DNA of 64,000 nucleotides from Aquarana catesbeiana. Its lineage: Eukaryota > Chordata > Amphibia > Anura > Ranidae. Under the pieces are notes generated by a model. The model did not search any database and was not told the DNA's origin. It saw only the letters and a list, made by a program, of their open reading frames with translations. Shown here piece by piece: positions 32,465 to 43,331 of this stretch. Location: NCBI RefSeq assembly GCF_042186555.1, contig NC_133324.1:136451577-136515576 (forward strand). The letters run 5' to 3'. Numbering within the stretch: the stretch's first letter is position 1; each line of letters starts with the position of its first letter. Both the position numbers and the translations under genes were made by a program.

Positions 32465-33196
32465 ATGCAGATACAGCACAGAGGACCAGTATCGGAGCAG
32501 GTCCTGCTGGGATGGTTTGATTCTGTCCACTGCAAACTCTGGAAGGAAGCGCTAGCCCGTGAGCATCGACACCAGGGAAAAGTTCTCCCCTCCATCCAGG
32601 AAAGGTACTGGTCGCAGTATGGATTGCGGGTGCTGTTTTTGGGAGAAAAACCGCACAAGAAGCAGGCAGCAGAATTAAGCAGGCTGATCTGGGCAGAGAT
32701 GCGGCTGGATGAGAGCTACAGAGCCCTCCGGTGACATGTATCACAAACATGCCCTTGGATAGCGGATGACAGCCCAACGGAAGGCTTTGGCTACGGCAGC
32801 CTGGGACTGTTGTATGTGAAGCTGACAGGGGACCCTAAATTTGGGAGTGATTTGGAGTGGCGGTTGGACGAAATCATGGATTTCAGTGAAGTGCTACTGA
32901 ACGTCTCGGAAGTGCACTGGACACTGGAAGATATAGAGTTTCTGGCCATGCAGGAATGGGGGCTGGAGATCGCCTACAGACGGCTGCTAGACTCTGCTCA
33001 GCGCCAGGGCTGGGCTCCCTTTGCCTGGGACTATCAGGAAATATCAGTTGAGAACTCTGAAATCTTGGCTAAAGAGTCGGCAAGGTGGCATATAAACAGT
33101 GTGCTTTGCCTACCTGCCCCTGCAGCTATGGACACGGAGGTCTTATGGTGGATACAGCAAGTGCTTACTGACCTTGACGATCCTGTTTCTGCATGA
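32465..33196 (+). pseudogene. Outer element gag-like 5' fragment
   Basis: Two frames in different phases (32,465-32,734 and 32,810-33,196) read as one mostly helical, Trp- and Glu-rich protein, with SIQERYWSQYGLRVLFLGEK early and EDIEFLAMQEWGLEIAYRRL later. No CCHC finger or protease motif is seen. The stop near 32,734 and the phase change show decay. Position after the LTR and primer binding site argues for a gag-like product. I do not recognise its family. Confidence 0.5.
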
Positions 33197-33274
33197 AATG
33201 ATCTTGGATGGAGGAATGTGCCTGTCCAGCAGCATGCCAGAGATTCGGCAGTGGAAAATCGGGAGATTGCATAA

Positions 33275-34333
33275 TGTGATGGAGATATTGAATTTCATAT
33301 TTATATCAATGAGGTTCAAGTGGACCATTGCAAGGACTCCAATTAAACTGCCTTGCCCCATAGGATGTATGTATGTGTATATATGTATATATATATGTAT
33401 ATATATACATATATATATATCTACGTGTATATGTGTGTATCTATGTGTGGGTATATATATTTATATATGGGTATATGTTTCTTAATATCATGATAGAACA
33501 AAGCTCACCTTAGGAATGTAGTTACACGAGAAGGCCCCTCTCAGGCGTTAATTGGATCAAAGGGTATTAGCAGACCTTAAGGCATCCATTCTTCAGGGGG
33601 CCATTAACATGCTTCCAATACACTGGTGGTCCCCATGCGTTAATTGAATCAACTCACCAGGGGGCCATTAACATACTACTGTCAGGACTGTTTGGGCTGG
33701 GAGATCAAAGGAGATTGTTCATTAATTCATAGACTGTTAGGCACCGAGGGGTCTCAAGATTCCAGCAATGTCCGAGCCTGAACTTTCAGACAGCTTCAGA
33801 TATGACCAATCAGAATTTAAGGCAGCTGTAAGCCAATTAGCAAAGGGGCTTCAAATGTAGCCAACCAGACTTTGAGACATCTCTGACCCAATCAATATGT
33901 TGCATCTGTTGATTGGTGGAGAATTCATATAAAAGAGAGAGGGCTAAATGGTTTTACACTGTCCAGCCCGAGACCATCTAGGGGATATGCTGTCTGAGTA
34001 ATGTATACTGGAATCTCTGTTTACCTTTCTTTCTAACCTTTTTGTATCCTAGGATTTGTCTTATGATTTTGTATATCTTGTATATGTCCATTACAAACAT
34101 TTATGAGTTTGGCCTAGATTAACTTTGCAGCCTAGAGCAACAATGTACTTATGACATCACTGGAGATATATGATAAATTCTAATGATTCTAACTTTCTTT
34201 TCTGTGTAAATAAATGTAATTGTTTATCTTTTTTCCCTGTTATCGCTCGTTTTTATTCCTATATAGACAAAGGTTTAATCACTTATATTTGTATCATTAA
34301 TCGTTTAAGTGAGGTATAAATATTTCCGAAACA
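33275..34333 (+). mobile_element. ERV-B 5' LTR
   Basis: Starts TGTGATGGAG and ends CCGAAACA. A TATAAAA box lies at 33,928-33,934 and AATAAA at 34,209-34,214, giving a U3 of about 680 bases and an R of roughly 250. A polymorphic TATG/TA tract lies at 33,365-33,480. Nearly identical to 42,269-43,331. Confidence 0.92.
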
Positions 34334-34335
34334 TA

Positions 34336-34353
34336 TGGTGCCCGTCGTGTGAG
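34336..34353 (+). other. ERV-B primer binding site
   Basis: TGGTGCCCGTCGTGTGAG follows the LTR after two bases. The TGG start and position fit a tRNA primer site; the tRNA was not identified. Confidence 0.55.
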
Positions 34354-35247
34354 GAAGCTTCACGTTTGAGTGGTTTTGCGGGTGGAGGACAAGTCTAACT
34401 CCAAAAACGGTAAGCATTTTTATGTCTTTGTTTGTATGTCTGTCTCCCCTGTATGAACACCCAAACTAGCAAGCTTCTTTGAACATTGTTTATATATATA
34501 TATATATAACCTTTTGTCTGTACTAATACTTTGATGAGACTGATATGAACAGTATAAGTGAAATAAAATTGTACTGAGAGTGTATGAGAAGGCATCCTGC
34601 TCGGTTGGGCCAAAACTGCAGGAGGGTGTCTGCGTGAATGATAAGGGGCTCTGATTGGACGCTTGAAGTAGGATCTGGGCCTTTCTGCCAACAAGCGCTT
34701 CTGGTTGACCCTTGCATGAGTCTAGGTCAAGACGCTTCCCGGTCTTTGAGATCGAATTGCACCTGTGGGCCTAGTACACACCGAATGATCTTCGATGTAT
34801 GTATCTATCTTTCTGTGTAAACTACTAACTGGGGATCGTAAGCTTTGTGATTAGATCTGTAATGTTGTAACTCCTACAAATCGTATTGCAATTAGGTGTG
34901 CATCAGTTAACTACCTCCTGTACTACAAGCACGCATAGGGTCCTAATTATCCAAGCTTGTGCTAATAATTCTTGATATAACAGAAGTTAAAACCTTTTGT
35001 TAAGCATTTCTTTTGGAATACTTCAGAAAAGTCCACGGAGGGGATTAAACTATTATTTAGTTTGGGAAATCTCCAGGCTATAGCCAGGACAGGGAATTGG
35101 TCTGGCAAGTAGTGAAAAAAAAGCGGCAACGGTGACAGGGGCGGTACCTGTCAACCCAATTCTTGGCCAAAGAGTAGCTGTCTCTGAAGTAAAGGCAACC
35201 TGTGAAAAGGTTGGGGGAATCAGTTCAAGGTCCGGAGTCCGTAAAGG
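34354..35247 (+). other. ERV-B 5' leader
   Basis: About 890 bases between primer site and gag. A donor-like AAAACGGTAAGC near 34,405 could serve a spliced env message. The 3' part is purine-rich. Packaging signals would be expected here but cannot be recognised by eye. The short frames are incidental. Confidence 0.45.
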
Positions 35248-36822
35248 ATGGGTAATCTAATCGCTTCAAAGAGGAGGTCTGAATGGGGTAAACCCTATCA
35301 AATGACCCCAAGGGAAGAGATGATAGATAAATATGGGCCTTGGGTTGTGAAATATTTGCAAGATTGGGATCGTTGGACTGGGAAGAAGTATTTTAAAAGA
35401 GGTACTTTTAAGCCAAAAGCTTGGGAAGATCTGTATCGTGCTCACCACAGAAAGATGACACGACCATATGAAAGAGATACGTTATTTATATGGATGCTGG
35501 AGTCAGCAAATAAAACAGAGGAAGTGAATGTTATTACTATGGGATTTAAGGAGAAATCATTCCAAACAATGCTTGAAGGTAGGGACAAGCGGAAACCATC
35601 ACAACCCCCAACAAGGGGTGACAGTGATTGTCAGGGAGACAAGGACCAGTTGTCAGGACTTGGGCCTTATGCAGTTGCCCAGTCCTTGTCAGCTGAATAC
35701 TCATGGACTCACATGAATTGTCACCTTTTAGTGGTGGACAAAAAGGTAGAGCCACAACACAAGTCTGATACCTCAGTAAAATGTGGATTACAGGGGGATT
35801 GGGAGGTACAGGAAGAAGAAGGCAGAGTAGCAGGACAAGGAGACGAAATGGCCATGCTGGCATTAAGGGAGGAAGGTCTCCAGGCAGAAGGGACACTTTC
35901 TGCCCCGCTGACGGGAGAGGATGTGAAATTAAATCTCACTGAAAGAAGCTGTAGTAAGCGCACGGGAAAACTGCCGCTAATCTTTGCGGCCAGGTGGTTA
36001 GCGAAACAGTATGAACATTTGAAAGTGCAAAACACATTCCTAAAAGAAGAGCTAGAAATCACCAAAGGTAACATCAGTACTTTAGAAGCTTCTATGTCAA
36101 ATTCCGAGGCTATCCACCAGCAATTAGTACTAGAAAACAAAAGATTACAAGAGGACGTTCTTCAGTTGGGAAAGAGACTGAAGGATGCAGAAGGTGGGGT
36201 GAAACCATTATCTGTCAGCTGCCAGGAGCAGTTGGATCAGTTTTCAGATAGAGAAGATAACAAGGTAACTGATTTGGGTAGGTCTGAATTCAGGGGGACA
36301 TTCTCCATACCTAAGGTATGTATCAACAAGAATAAATCCCAGGAAGGTAAGAGCTCTTTAAAAATTGCCCCTATATTTTGTAAGCCGCAGGTAAAAGCTA
36401 CTAATCCAGAAGAGGCCATCCCATATTCTCAGTCGTCTAAAACAAAGCCTTTTGTTAAGAGATGTTGTACCACTTTAACTAAGATAAAATGTCACTTATG
36501 TGGCCTAGTGGGCCATATTGCGAGATTCTGTCTATCCAGTTCCAGTCAAAAAGTCGGTAAGCATAATCCATATAGGACCACAAGACGTGATTTTGAAGTG
36601 TACTCTGCACGCTTCGCCACATGGCCTAGGTATAGGAAGTATGGACCACCTGGGTCAGGGGTCCCATTCCAAACTCCTGAGAATGCGTCCATACAGGCTG
36701 AGAAGGTGCTGACGAAATGGGATGGATCTCTGAAAGAATTTCAACCTTACCAAACAGATGTTATGGGTTTAAGAAGAAGTACAGGGTATTATAGAAAACA
36801 TGCTGATATGTGTGATGTCTAG
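35248..36822 (+). CDS. gag: Retrovirus-like Gag polyprotein, intact frame
   Basis: A 524-codon frame without interruption. The ATG at 35,248 gives Met-Gly-Asn, an N-myristoylation start that would send Gag to the plasma membrane, and it is the first Met of the frame. Residues 1-110 are a basic, Trp-rich matrix-like domain. A heptad-like, Leu/Glu/Lys-rich coiled coil spans about 246-318. One CCHC knuckle (C-x2-C-x4-H-x4-C) lies at about 415-428, followed by a basic Arg/Tyr-rich tail. Gag builds the particle shell and binds the genomic RNA. No protease or RT frame follows the stop. The intact frame in an element with a ruined env and no pol is notable. Chance preservation in a young copy is also possible. 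Confidence 0.88.
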   Translation: MGNLIASKRRSEWGKPYQMTPREEMIDKYGPWVVKYLQDWDRWTGKKYFKRGTFKPKAWEDLYRAHHRKMTRPYERDTLFIWMLESANKTEEVNVITMGFKEKSFQTMLEGRDKRKPSQPPTRGDSDCQGDKDQLSGLGPYAVAQSLSAEYSWTHMNCHLLVVDKKVEPQHKSDTSVKCGLQGDWEVQEEEGRVAGQGDEMAMLALREEGLQAEGTLSAPLTGEDVKLNLTERSCSKRTGKLPLIFAARWLAKQYEHLKVQNTFLKEELEITKGNISTLEASMSNSEAIHQQLVLENKRLQEDVLQLGKRLKDAEGGVKPLSVSCQEQLDQFSDREDNKVTDLGRSEFRGTFSIPKVCINKNKSQEGKSSLKIAPIFCKPQVKATNPEEAIPYSQSSKTKPFVKRCCTTLTKIKCHLCGLVGHIARFCLSSSSQKVGKHNPYRTTRRDFEVYSARFATWPRYRKYGPPGSGVPFQTPENASIQAEKVLTKWDGSLKEFQPYQTDVMGLRRSTGYYRKHADMCDV

Positions 36823-38300
36823 AGGTCATCTTTAACCTAGCTAATTGTGTGTGTGGAGTATGCAATATATGTCGTGTTGTGTGATGTTTGGTCTCAGCTG
36901 CTGACAGACCACCCAAATGACCGCCCTTCTTTCTCACTAGGTCTGTGAAAAGGTACAGCAAACGGTATTGACATGCAAATGACCTGAGCCAAGATAATTA
37001 TCTGTACTAGTGAATTGAAAGATACATGTACTAAAATGGGTTTGTTTTTCAGGAAAACAGTACTGGAGAGGGTCTTTGTGGTGAGGTATTATGATCTGTT
37101 GACAAATGGTACTGCTAAAAGATTTTTTACGGATTGCTAATTTTTTTCAACCATGGTGAATAAATTTTTTGGGGAATTATTGGTATACCATAAAACAAAA
37201 ATCCACGTGGTATTAATGTGTATTAAGTAATACATATTAATGATAAGTTGAGCTCAACAATTTTTTGGTATCTTAAAAAAAAAGTGCACTGTTTATGTAA
37301 TGTAATGTAATGTATATTTGTGTTTCATATGCTAATGTACAGGTATATAACCATTGGATTATTTTGTTTCTAGGAGGAAAATGGAATATTTATTACTAAA
37401 TTTTATTGGTGTTTTATTCCTCAGATTGGATAATTGGGTTTCCGGGCTTTAAAGGGCACATCGGTCGGCTCGTGTACCCACTACTGTTCAGTGATCCCGG
37501 CGCCTCAGTGCTGCAAGGGATTTTTCTTTGCGCTTTGGCCAGTTGTGTTTGGTAGCAGAAGTTCCTTGAGTTGGATGCACATTATGCAATTTTTGTTTTC
37601 CAAATTCCTTCAGATTTACCTTCAGATGTGTAGTATGAGGGCCTGTCTGATGGCATACAAGTTGAGAGTGTATAGTTTTGGGAGAGCCTGGAGAAGAGTT
37701 GTGCAGGAAGATTGTGTCGGGTGTTACCAGCTTGTGGCTGTTCTTCACCACATGGCGCTGCAAAATCTCACAGTGGTTGATAAAAACCTATTACCCTATA
37801 TGTGCTGAGTATACACTGAATCAAGTGCGGTCATTGTACCAGTGACTTACTCCCAGAGATGTGCAGACACAGAATGAGGTTCATGCAGGACACGTATGTC
37901 TGAGGAGTAACCGGAAGAGGAGGGATGTATTCAGCACTATATTGGGGGAATAGGAGCTGGGATGGGTGTTGTTAATGGAGTGGACATCGGCCTCCTGAGG
38001 AACAAACTCGCAGCCATAGCTTCAGACAGTAAGCGAGGCTTTGTTACTCAGAGAGATTGGTGGCATCCTTGATAACATTCAACAAAGTCACATAAATACC
38101 CAGGGTAAAGTGGCTCCAGATTTTCTCAACCGTGTTGAGAGGTTGGTAGAGAGTGTGATGGAATAGGACAGAAATCTGTCATTGGCTCTGGCACGCACGC
38201 AGCGGTAGGCGGAATTATCAACCAGCATTAAGCTGATTATACAGTCTCTGTATGAGGGGCAGTGGCCTGATGAGTTAGCATCACCACTCAGTAAGACTTT
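36823..38300 (+). other. ERV-B region between gag and env; pol absent
   Basis: 36,840-37,440 is collinear with ERV-A 8968-9590 and has two acceptor-like sites (TTTTTCAG near 37,050, TTTCTAG near 37,370) and TTCCTCAG near 37,422. No RT, RNase H, integrase or protease motif is visible in any phase. The 124-codon frame at 37,434-37,808 follows the acceptor and could be the env start, but shows no convincing signal sequence. Confidence 0.55.
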
Positions 38301-40986
38301 GCCAAAACACATTGCTTACACTAATCCAAAGTGGTGGTCGAATGCCTGGATGGGCTGTACTAGTTTGTATTGTGAAAGGTGTTATGCTGTATGATCCCAT
38401 ATACAGAAGTGCAGACTCGGTCTGTATATTTGGTGGCATCAATGGGCTTACTGACTGGGGATTCTATCTTGTTGCATTTGAGGCTAAATTACCCACATGG
38501 GATCAGAGAAGATGGAAGCTGGAGACAGGTTGATACTTTCCTCTGCTGAAAGCAAGACCATGATGTCCTTTATAGGCCAGGTCAATACATGGTGGTGAGC
38601 GAAAAATGTTGGGAAGATATTGCACTCTGTGTTCTGGATGGAGAGGTCATTGCTGGGAAGGAAGCACCTGGGTATTATTTGGGACATAGACGAGTTTGTT
38701 TCTGTGTCCTAAGGAATACCAGTGTAACTTTAATCAGGGAACTAGAGGATTCCTTGAACCTAACCATAGATAGAGGTGCATTGTATACCCTGGGCATGGT
38801 ATCGGAAATCCAGGCACAGGGATGGAGTTGTGTGGGCACACTGTATTCTCCACAGTGGATACCCATAGTTGTCCCTCCTGTCCTAGACTCCTTGCGTACC
38901 TTAACTAGTGGTCTGTGGCTGGCATGACAGGAAGACCAGTGCCCCATAAGGTGTGCAGCCTCTATAAAGAAACTAGTGTACCTGGTGGCAGGTGGTTTTT
39001 AACCTGGGTATTCTGACTATTTCCCATCCTTAGGAAAAGAGAGGCTTAATGGAGACTGTCTTTGGAGCAGGAGGTGGGGCACTGGGTATGTTAAAACACT
39101 ATGGAGCTGGAGATATTCGGGATCACATTGGGGGGGGTCTTGTGCTACATATCAGGGAAGGGGTTAGGAAAGCCAACTTGCTCTGTCCAGCATCACTTTG
39201 CAGGGACAGACAGGTGGGGGTAGTATCCAGGTTGCCTATGAGTCGTAATAGATTGGTGGATGACTCAGTTCCAGGATCGTCAAAAATCTTACTTGCACTG
39301 TTCTCATCCCTAATGGCAGGGATGGAACATTGTGCAGATATCACGGTCAATCTGCGTACTATCCTATCAGACTCTACTGGGTTACACCCTGGAGTCCATC
39401 TTATTCTGATGGTTTGAGTATGGACAACCTCAGATGACTGGTACTGATGAGTGCTAGAGAAAGGTAGGGGTTGTGCTATGGGAAAAGACAACAATGCTGG
39501 CACAGGAGGGGGTCATGTCTAATAGATGCCGGGGTAGTGTCCCAACTGGTCCTAAACAAAGTTAAAACTACTTGAGACTGGAGACCAGGGTAATGGTGCT
39601 AGTATCACATGTCTAATGATGCACTGTTTTCAGCATCAGGTTAAATGGTACTCAGCAGGGTACACTACCTCGGGGAGTCTATAGTACACCTCCTCTGGCC
39701 CGTGGCATGGATATAGCAGGAACACCGGGTTGTACCCCGATCACCCCTGAAGAAAGGTTTTATAGCAAACCTGACGTCCCCTTACACCTACAGAAACTTC
39801 CTCTGGGATTTGGGGCTGAGTTAAAAGCTTGGCTGATGGATTTCGGACAACAGGATGAACTATTAAATGTACTAAGAGATGCTGAGAAACAAGCCACCAT
39901 ACGACTCACCCATGATCAAAATAGATTTGATCCAAGTATCCCACGCTTTAGACGCAGACACTAAGATTTCCTGGTGGGAAAGTGTCACGGAACGTCCCAC
40001 ACTCCGCTTGAGTGCTTCCGTCATATACCACTTCCTCCCAGTCTGTATACAGATATCCCAACCTCTCTGAGCACAAAACAAGGCGACACTTGCTTGTTGC
40101 TACCAAGAACTCACTTTATTTAGAATCAAAATTACAAGACTTTATATGCCGTTGGAACCTCCTCTAACAATAGAACTGTAACCTAATTAACATAATTGAC
40201 ATGAGCTAATTAACTAATCCTTTATACAGCCCAGGTGACTGAGACATGACCTAATGCCCAGACTGAGTTAATTATCACAGGACATTTCTCACAATAGCAC
40301 CTCCAATAGGAGTCGTCCCGTCTCCTACATTGTATAGAGGACAATGTCATCAGCTCATTCAATTAACATAAACACAGGTAGTTGGAATTGATGACACCAG
40401 CATCTCCTCACAGGATGTGTCCCAACAGAATGAATCAGTCTTATCAGCAGGGGGCTGCTGGAGGAATCCTCCCTCCCTCTTCAGGGACACAAATCTACAG
40501 TAAGGAGTCCCCATACAATATATACATATATACACAACTGAGTCCGATTAGTACAGTTCAGCCTGGATTTCTCATTCACCTCACAAAGAGTATTGTTCCA
40601 TTGAAAATCCAGGGCCCATAATCAAAAGGCAACAGGCTTGCATACAGTCCTCTCCAACAGCCTCTGTTCTGGCTAGGTCTGTCACAAAAAGTTTATTTGG
40701 GTACAGTCCTAACGCTACAGCTTTCCTAAACATTTTGCTACACCCTGTTGTTGTCCTAATCTGTGCAGCCTTATTGCTTTTCCTGATGCAGGTAATAATG
40801 TGCGTTACTATCAGAAGAATGAACGCCAAAGCTATGAGAATATGTGCACCTCAACGAGGTATCTTCTCTCAAGGAATAGAAAGGCCACTAACTCAGAAAC
40901 AAATCTCTGAGGAAGCCAGATCAAATCCAGATCAGTACAAAGAAGTTGCGCATTTAAGAGAGGACCCTAGAACTATATTTTTCTAG
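38300..40986 (+). pseudogene. env: Retrovirus-like envelope remnant, decayed and split by a solo LTR
   Basis: Open pieces in different phases occur at 38,312-38,533, 38,589-38,927, 39,049-39,417, 39,707-39,964 and 39,879-39,982, then, after the solo LTR, 40,687-40,986. Near 39,035-39,110 a short basic run precedes a Gly/Ala-rich hydrophobic stretch, as at a surface/transmembrane cleavage site with fusion peptide. Just before the solo LTR a Trp-Trp pair occurs, as in the membrane-proximal region of many retroviral transmembrane subunits. After it come a long hydrophobic segment (about 40,730-40,810) and a roughly 50-residue polar tail. Multiple stops, phase changes and the insertion make it non-functional. 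The normal role would be receptor binding and membrane fusion. Confidence 0.6.
39983..40686 (-). mobile_element. Solo LTR of the outer element's family
   Basis: On the minus strand it begins TGTGACAGACC and ends GGACGTTCCGTGACA, like the outer 3' LTR (TGTGACAGACTC ... GGACATTCTGTTACA). Shared internal words include GATTATGGGCCCTGG, TTAGTTAATTAGCTCA and CACTCAAGCAG-like ends. Flanks are GAAAG and AAAAG, a 5-base duplication with one change. It lies in the transmembrane part of env. Length 704 bases. Confidence 0.88.
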
Positions 40987-42258
40987 GGATAAGCCTCTTC
41001 AATTTTTAGTAATAAAGTGCAGTCAGGTTTACCTAAATTCCAAAAGTTTTAATCATTTTTTATTAATTTTTTTTATTTTCTCTCCCTTTTGTTGTTAATA
41101 TCTGTGTACCTGACGTGCAAAAATACTGTTAATGGGAGAGGAGTTTTTTTTTAAGAAAAACATTTGTTTTTGTTTTTTTGTTTTTTATTATGTTTTTGTA
41201 ACCAATGTATTCGTTTTTTTATGTACAGATTCAAGGCTCTTTAACAGTCTTGGTTGGAGCAGCGTTCAATCTGTAGTTTTTTTCATTTTTTTGTTCTTTT
41301 TTTCATTATTATTCCCACTATTTTTCCTGTTCATTTTCATTACTCACCTCTCTTCCATTCCTTTTTCTCTGTGTTTTTCCTTAGGTTTCTATCATCTATC
41401 TTCTCAAGATAATGTAACTAAGACATCAGTCATATCATTTTTGTTTAAAAAAGACTTTGCCTGCCCACAAGTACCATATTTTAACTAAAGTATCCCTGGA
41501 CATCCAGTTTTATGTCTTAATGTAATTTCACCTCCCCTAGTCTACCTCTGAGCCCCGTGAGCAGGTGTGGTGAACCCAGGGACCTGGCAATAACAGACAG
41601 TATTGTCTATCCCTACCATCAAGGGCTATGGATAATACTGGCTGTTGCTCAGAATCTGTACCCTGTGGGGAACCCACTCTACTCGTCCACATTACACCGT
41701 TTATGAGTATTTAGTCTTAATAGCCAACACTCTGCTCCTGTCCGGCATTTCTCCAATATCTGTACACTAACGTTCTCCTCTCTCTTTTTGTATTCATGCA
41801 TGACTGTCTGGAGGCCCGCCCGACCCTCACCTGAAGAAGCAGCGACCACCAAGTTATTTCTTGAGATAAATGTGTCACGAATAAGACTTTCCTGGACTTT
41901 CCTTCACCATGCTGAAAAGTGCTGTCTCGCGGTCCGATCCATTAGATGCAACCATTACATGGTCTTACAAAGATACAGGACTAGATATGCTAGGATCCCG
42001 CCATCAATGTTGGAGTTCCGCTCTTCTAAGGCAGAGGGGCGATGAAACATTGCAGTACAGACACTCATGGTTTGGATGTGAAGTCTCAAAGGCACCAGGA
42101 TTTCTTTGCTATCTTAAGCCTACCTTGAGGAGTTCCGGCGTGTTCAAGAAAGGAAGAGGAGGCCGCAGTGGTGGTGGGGAAGGGTCGGGGCTTCTGGGCT
42201 GTTGTGGGTGGGTGGGTGCAAGATCATTGAAGGAGGACATAAGTTCAAGAATGAACTT
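40987..42258 (+). mobile_element. ERV-B 3' segment between env and 3' LTR
   Basis: A T-rich stretch (41,030-41,385) is followed by about 880 bases collinear with ERV-A 11,500-12,411. Frames at 41,788-42,045 and 41,909-42,340 are open in two phases in both copies. They could be an accessory gene downstream of env, as in complex retroviruses, or chance frames. No domain is recognised. Confidence 0.5.
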
Positions 42259-42268
42259 CAGGGGGAAA
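42259..42268 (+). other. Polypurine tract of ERV-B
   Basis: AGGGGGAAA-type purine run abutting the TG of the 3' LTR, the plus-strand priming site. Confidence 0.7.
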
Positions 42269-43331
42269 TGTGATGGAGATATTGAATTTCATATTTATAT
42301 CAATGAGGTTCAAGTGGACCATTGCAAGGACTCCAATTAAACTGCCTTGCCCCATAGGATGTGTGTATGTGTATATATGTATATATATATATATGTATAT
42401 ATATACATATATATATATCTACGTGTATATGTGTGTATCTATGTGTGGGTATATATATTTATATATGGGTATATGTTTCTTAATATCATGATAGAACAAA
42501 GCTCACCTTAGGAATGTAGTTACACGAGAAGGCCCCTCTCAGGCGTTCATTGGATCAAAGGGTATTGGCAGACCTTAAGGCATCCATTCTTCAGGGGGCC
42601 ATTAACATGCTTCCAATACACTGGTGGTCCCCAGGCGTTAATTGAATCAACTCACCAGGGGGCCATTAACATACTACTGTCGGGACTGTTTGGGCTGGGA
42701 GATCAAATGAGATTGTTCATTAATTCATAGACTGTTAGGCACCGAGGGGTCTCAAGATTCCAGCAATGTCCGAGCCTGAACTTTCAGACAGCTTCAGATA
42801 TGACCAATCAGAATTTAAGGCAGCTGTAAGCCAATTAGCAAAGGGGCTTCAAATGTAGCCAACCAGACTTTGAGACATCTCTGACCCAATCAATATGTTG
42901 CATCTGTTGATTGGTGGAGAATTCATATAAAAGAGAGAGGGCTAAATGGTTTTACACTGTCCAGCCCGAGACCATCTAGGGGATATGCTGTCTGAGTAAT
43001 GTATACTGGAATCTCTGTTTATCTTTCTTTCTAACCTTTTTGTATCCTAGGATTTGTCTTATGATTTTGTATATCTTGTATATTTCCATTACAAACATTT
43101 ATGAGTTCGGCCTAGATTAACTTTGCAGCCTAGAGCAACAATGTACTTATGACATCACTGGAGATATATGATAAATTCTAATGATTCTAACTTTCTTTTC
43201 TGTGTAAATAAATGTAATTGTTTATCGTTTTTCCCTGTTATCGCTCGTTTTTATTCCTATATAGACAAAGGTTTAATCACTTATATTTGTATCATTAATC
43301 GTTTAAGTGAGGTATAAATATTTCCGAAACA
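42269..43331 (+). mobile_element. ERV-B 3' LTR
   Basis: Starts TGTGATGGAG and ends CCGAAACA at 43,331. Matches the 5' LTR except at about ten positions (for example CGTTAATTGG versus CGTTCATTGG, CCATGCG versus CCAGGCG, GTTTACC versus GTTTATC) and a slightly longer TA tract. Confidence 0.92.

Larger units (their letters stand above)
33275..43331 (+). mobile_element. ERV-B: endogenous retrovirus-like element with gag, no pol
   Basis: Order: 5' LTR, primer binding site, leader, intact gag, about 600 bases of non-coding sequence, decayed env interrupted by a solo LTR, 3' segment, polypurine tract, 3' LTR. Flanks are ATAA and ATAC, a 4-base duplication with one change. LTRs of 1059 and 1063 bases differ at about ten sites plus a short TA-tract change, by eye. 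There is no room for a pol gene between gag (ends 36,822) and env. Retroviral affinity rests on the myristoylation-type start and CCHC of Gag, the membrane-spanning env end and 4-base duplications. The genus is not assigned. Confidence 0.85.

Noticed and set aside
36840..38300. Hidden pol gene of ERV-B
   Set aside because: No RT, RNase H, integrase or protease motif in any plus-strand phase, and the space is too short.
41132..41488. Phe-rich 118-codon frame as a membrane protein
   Set aside because: Driven by poly-T runs; the composition explains the hydrophobicity.
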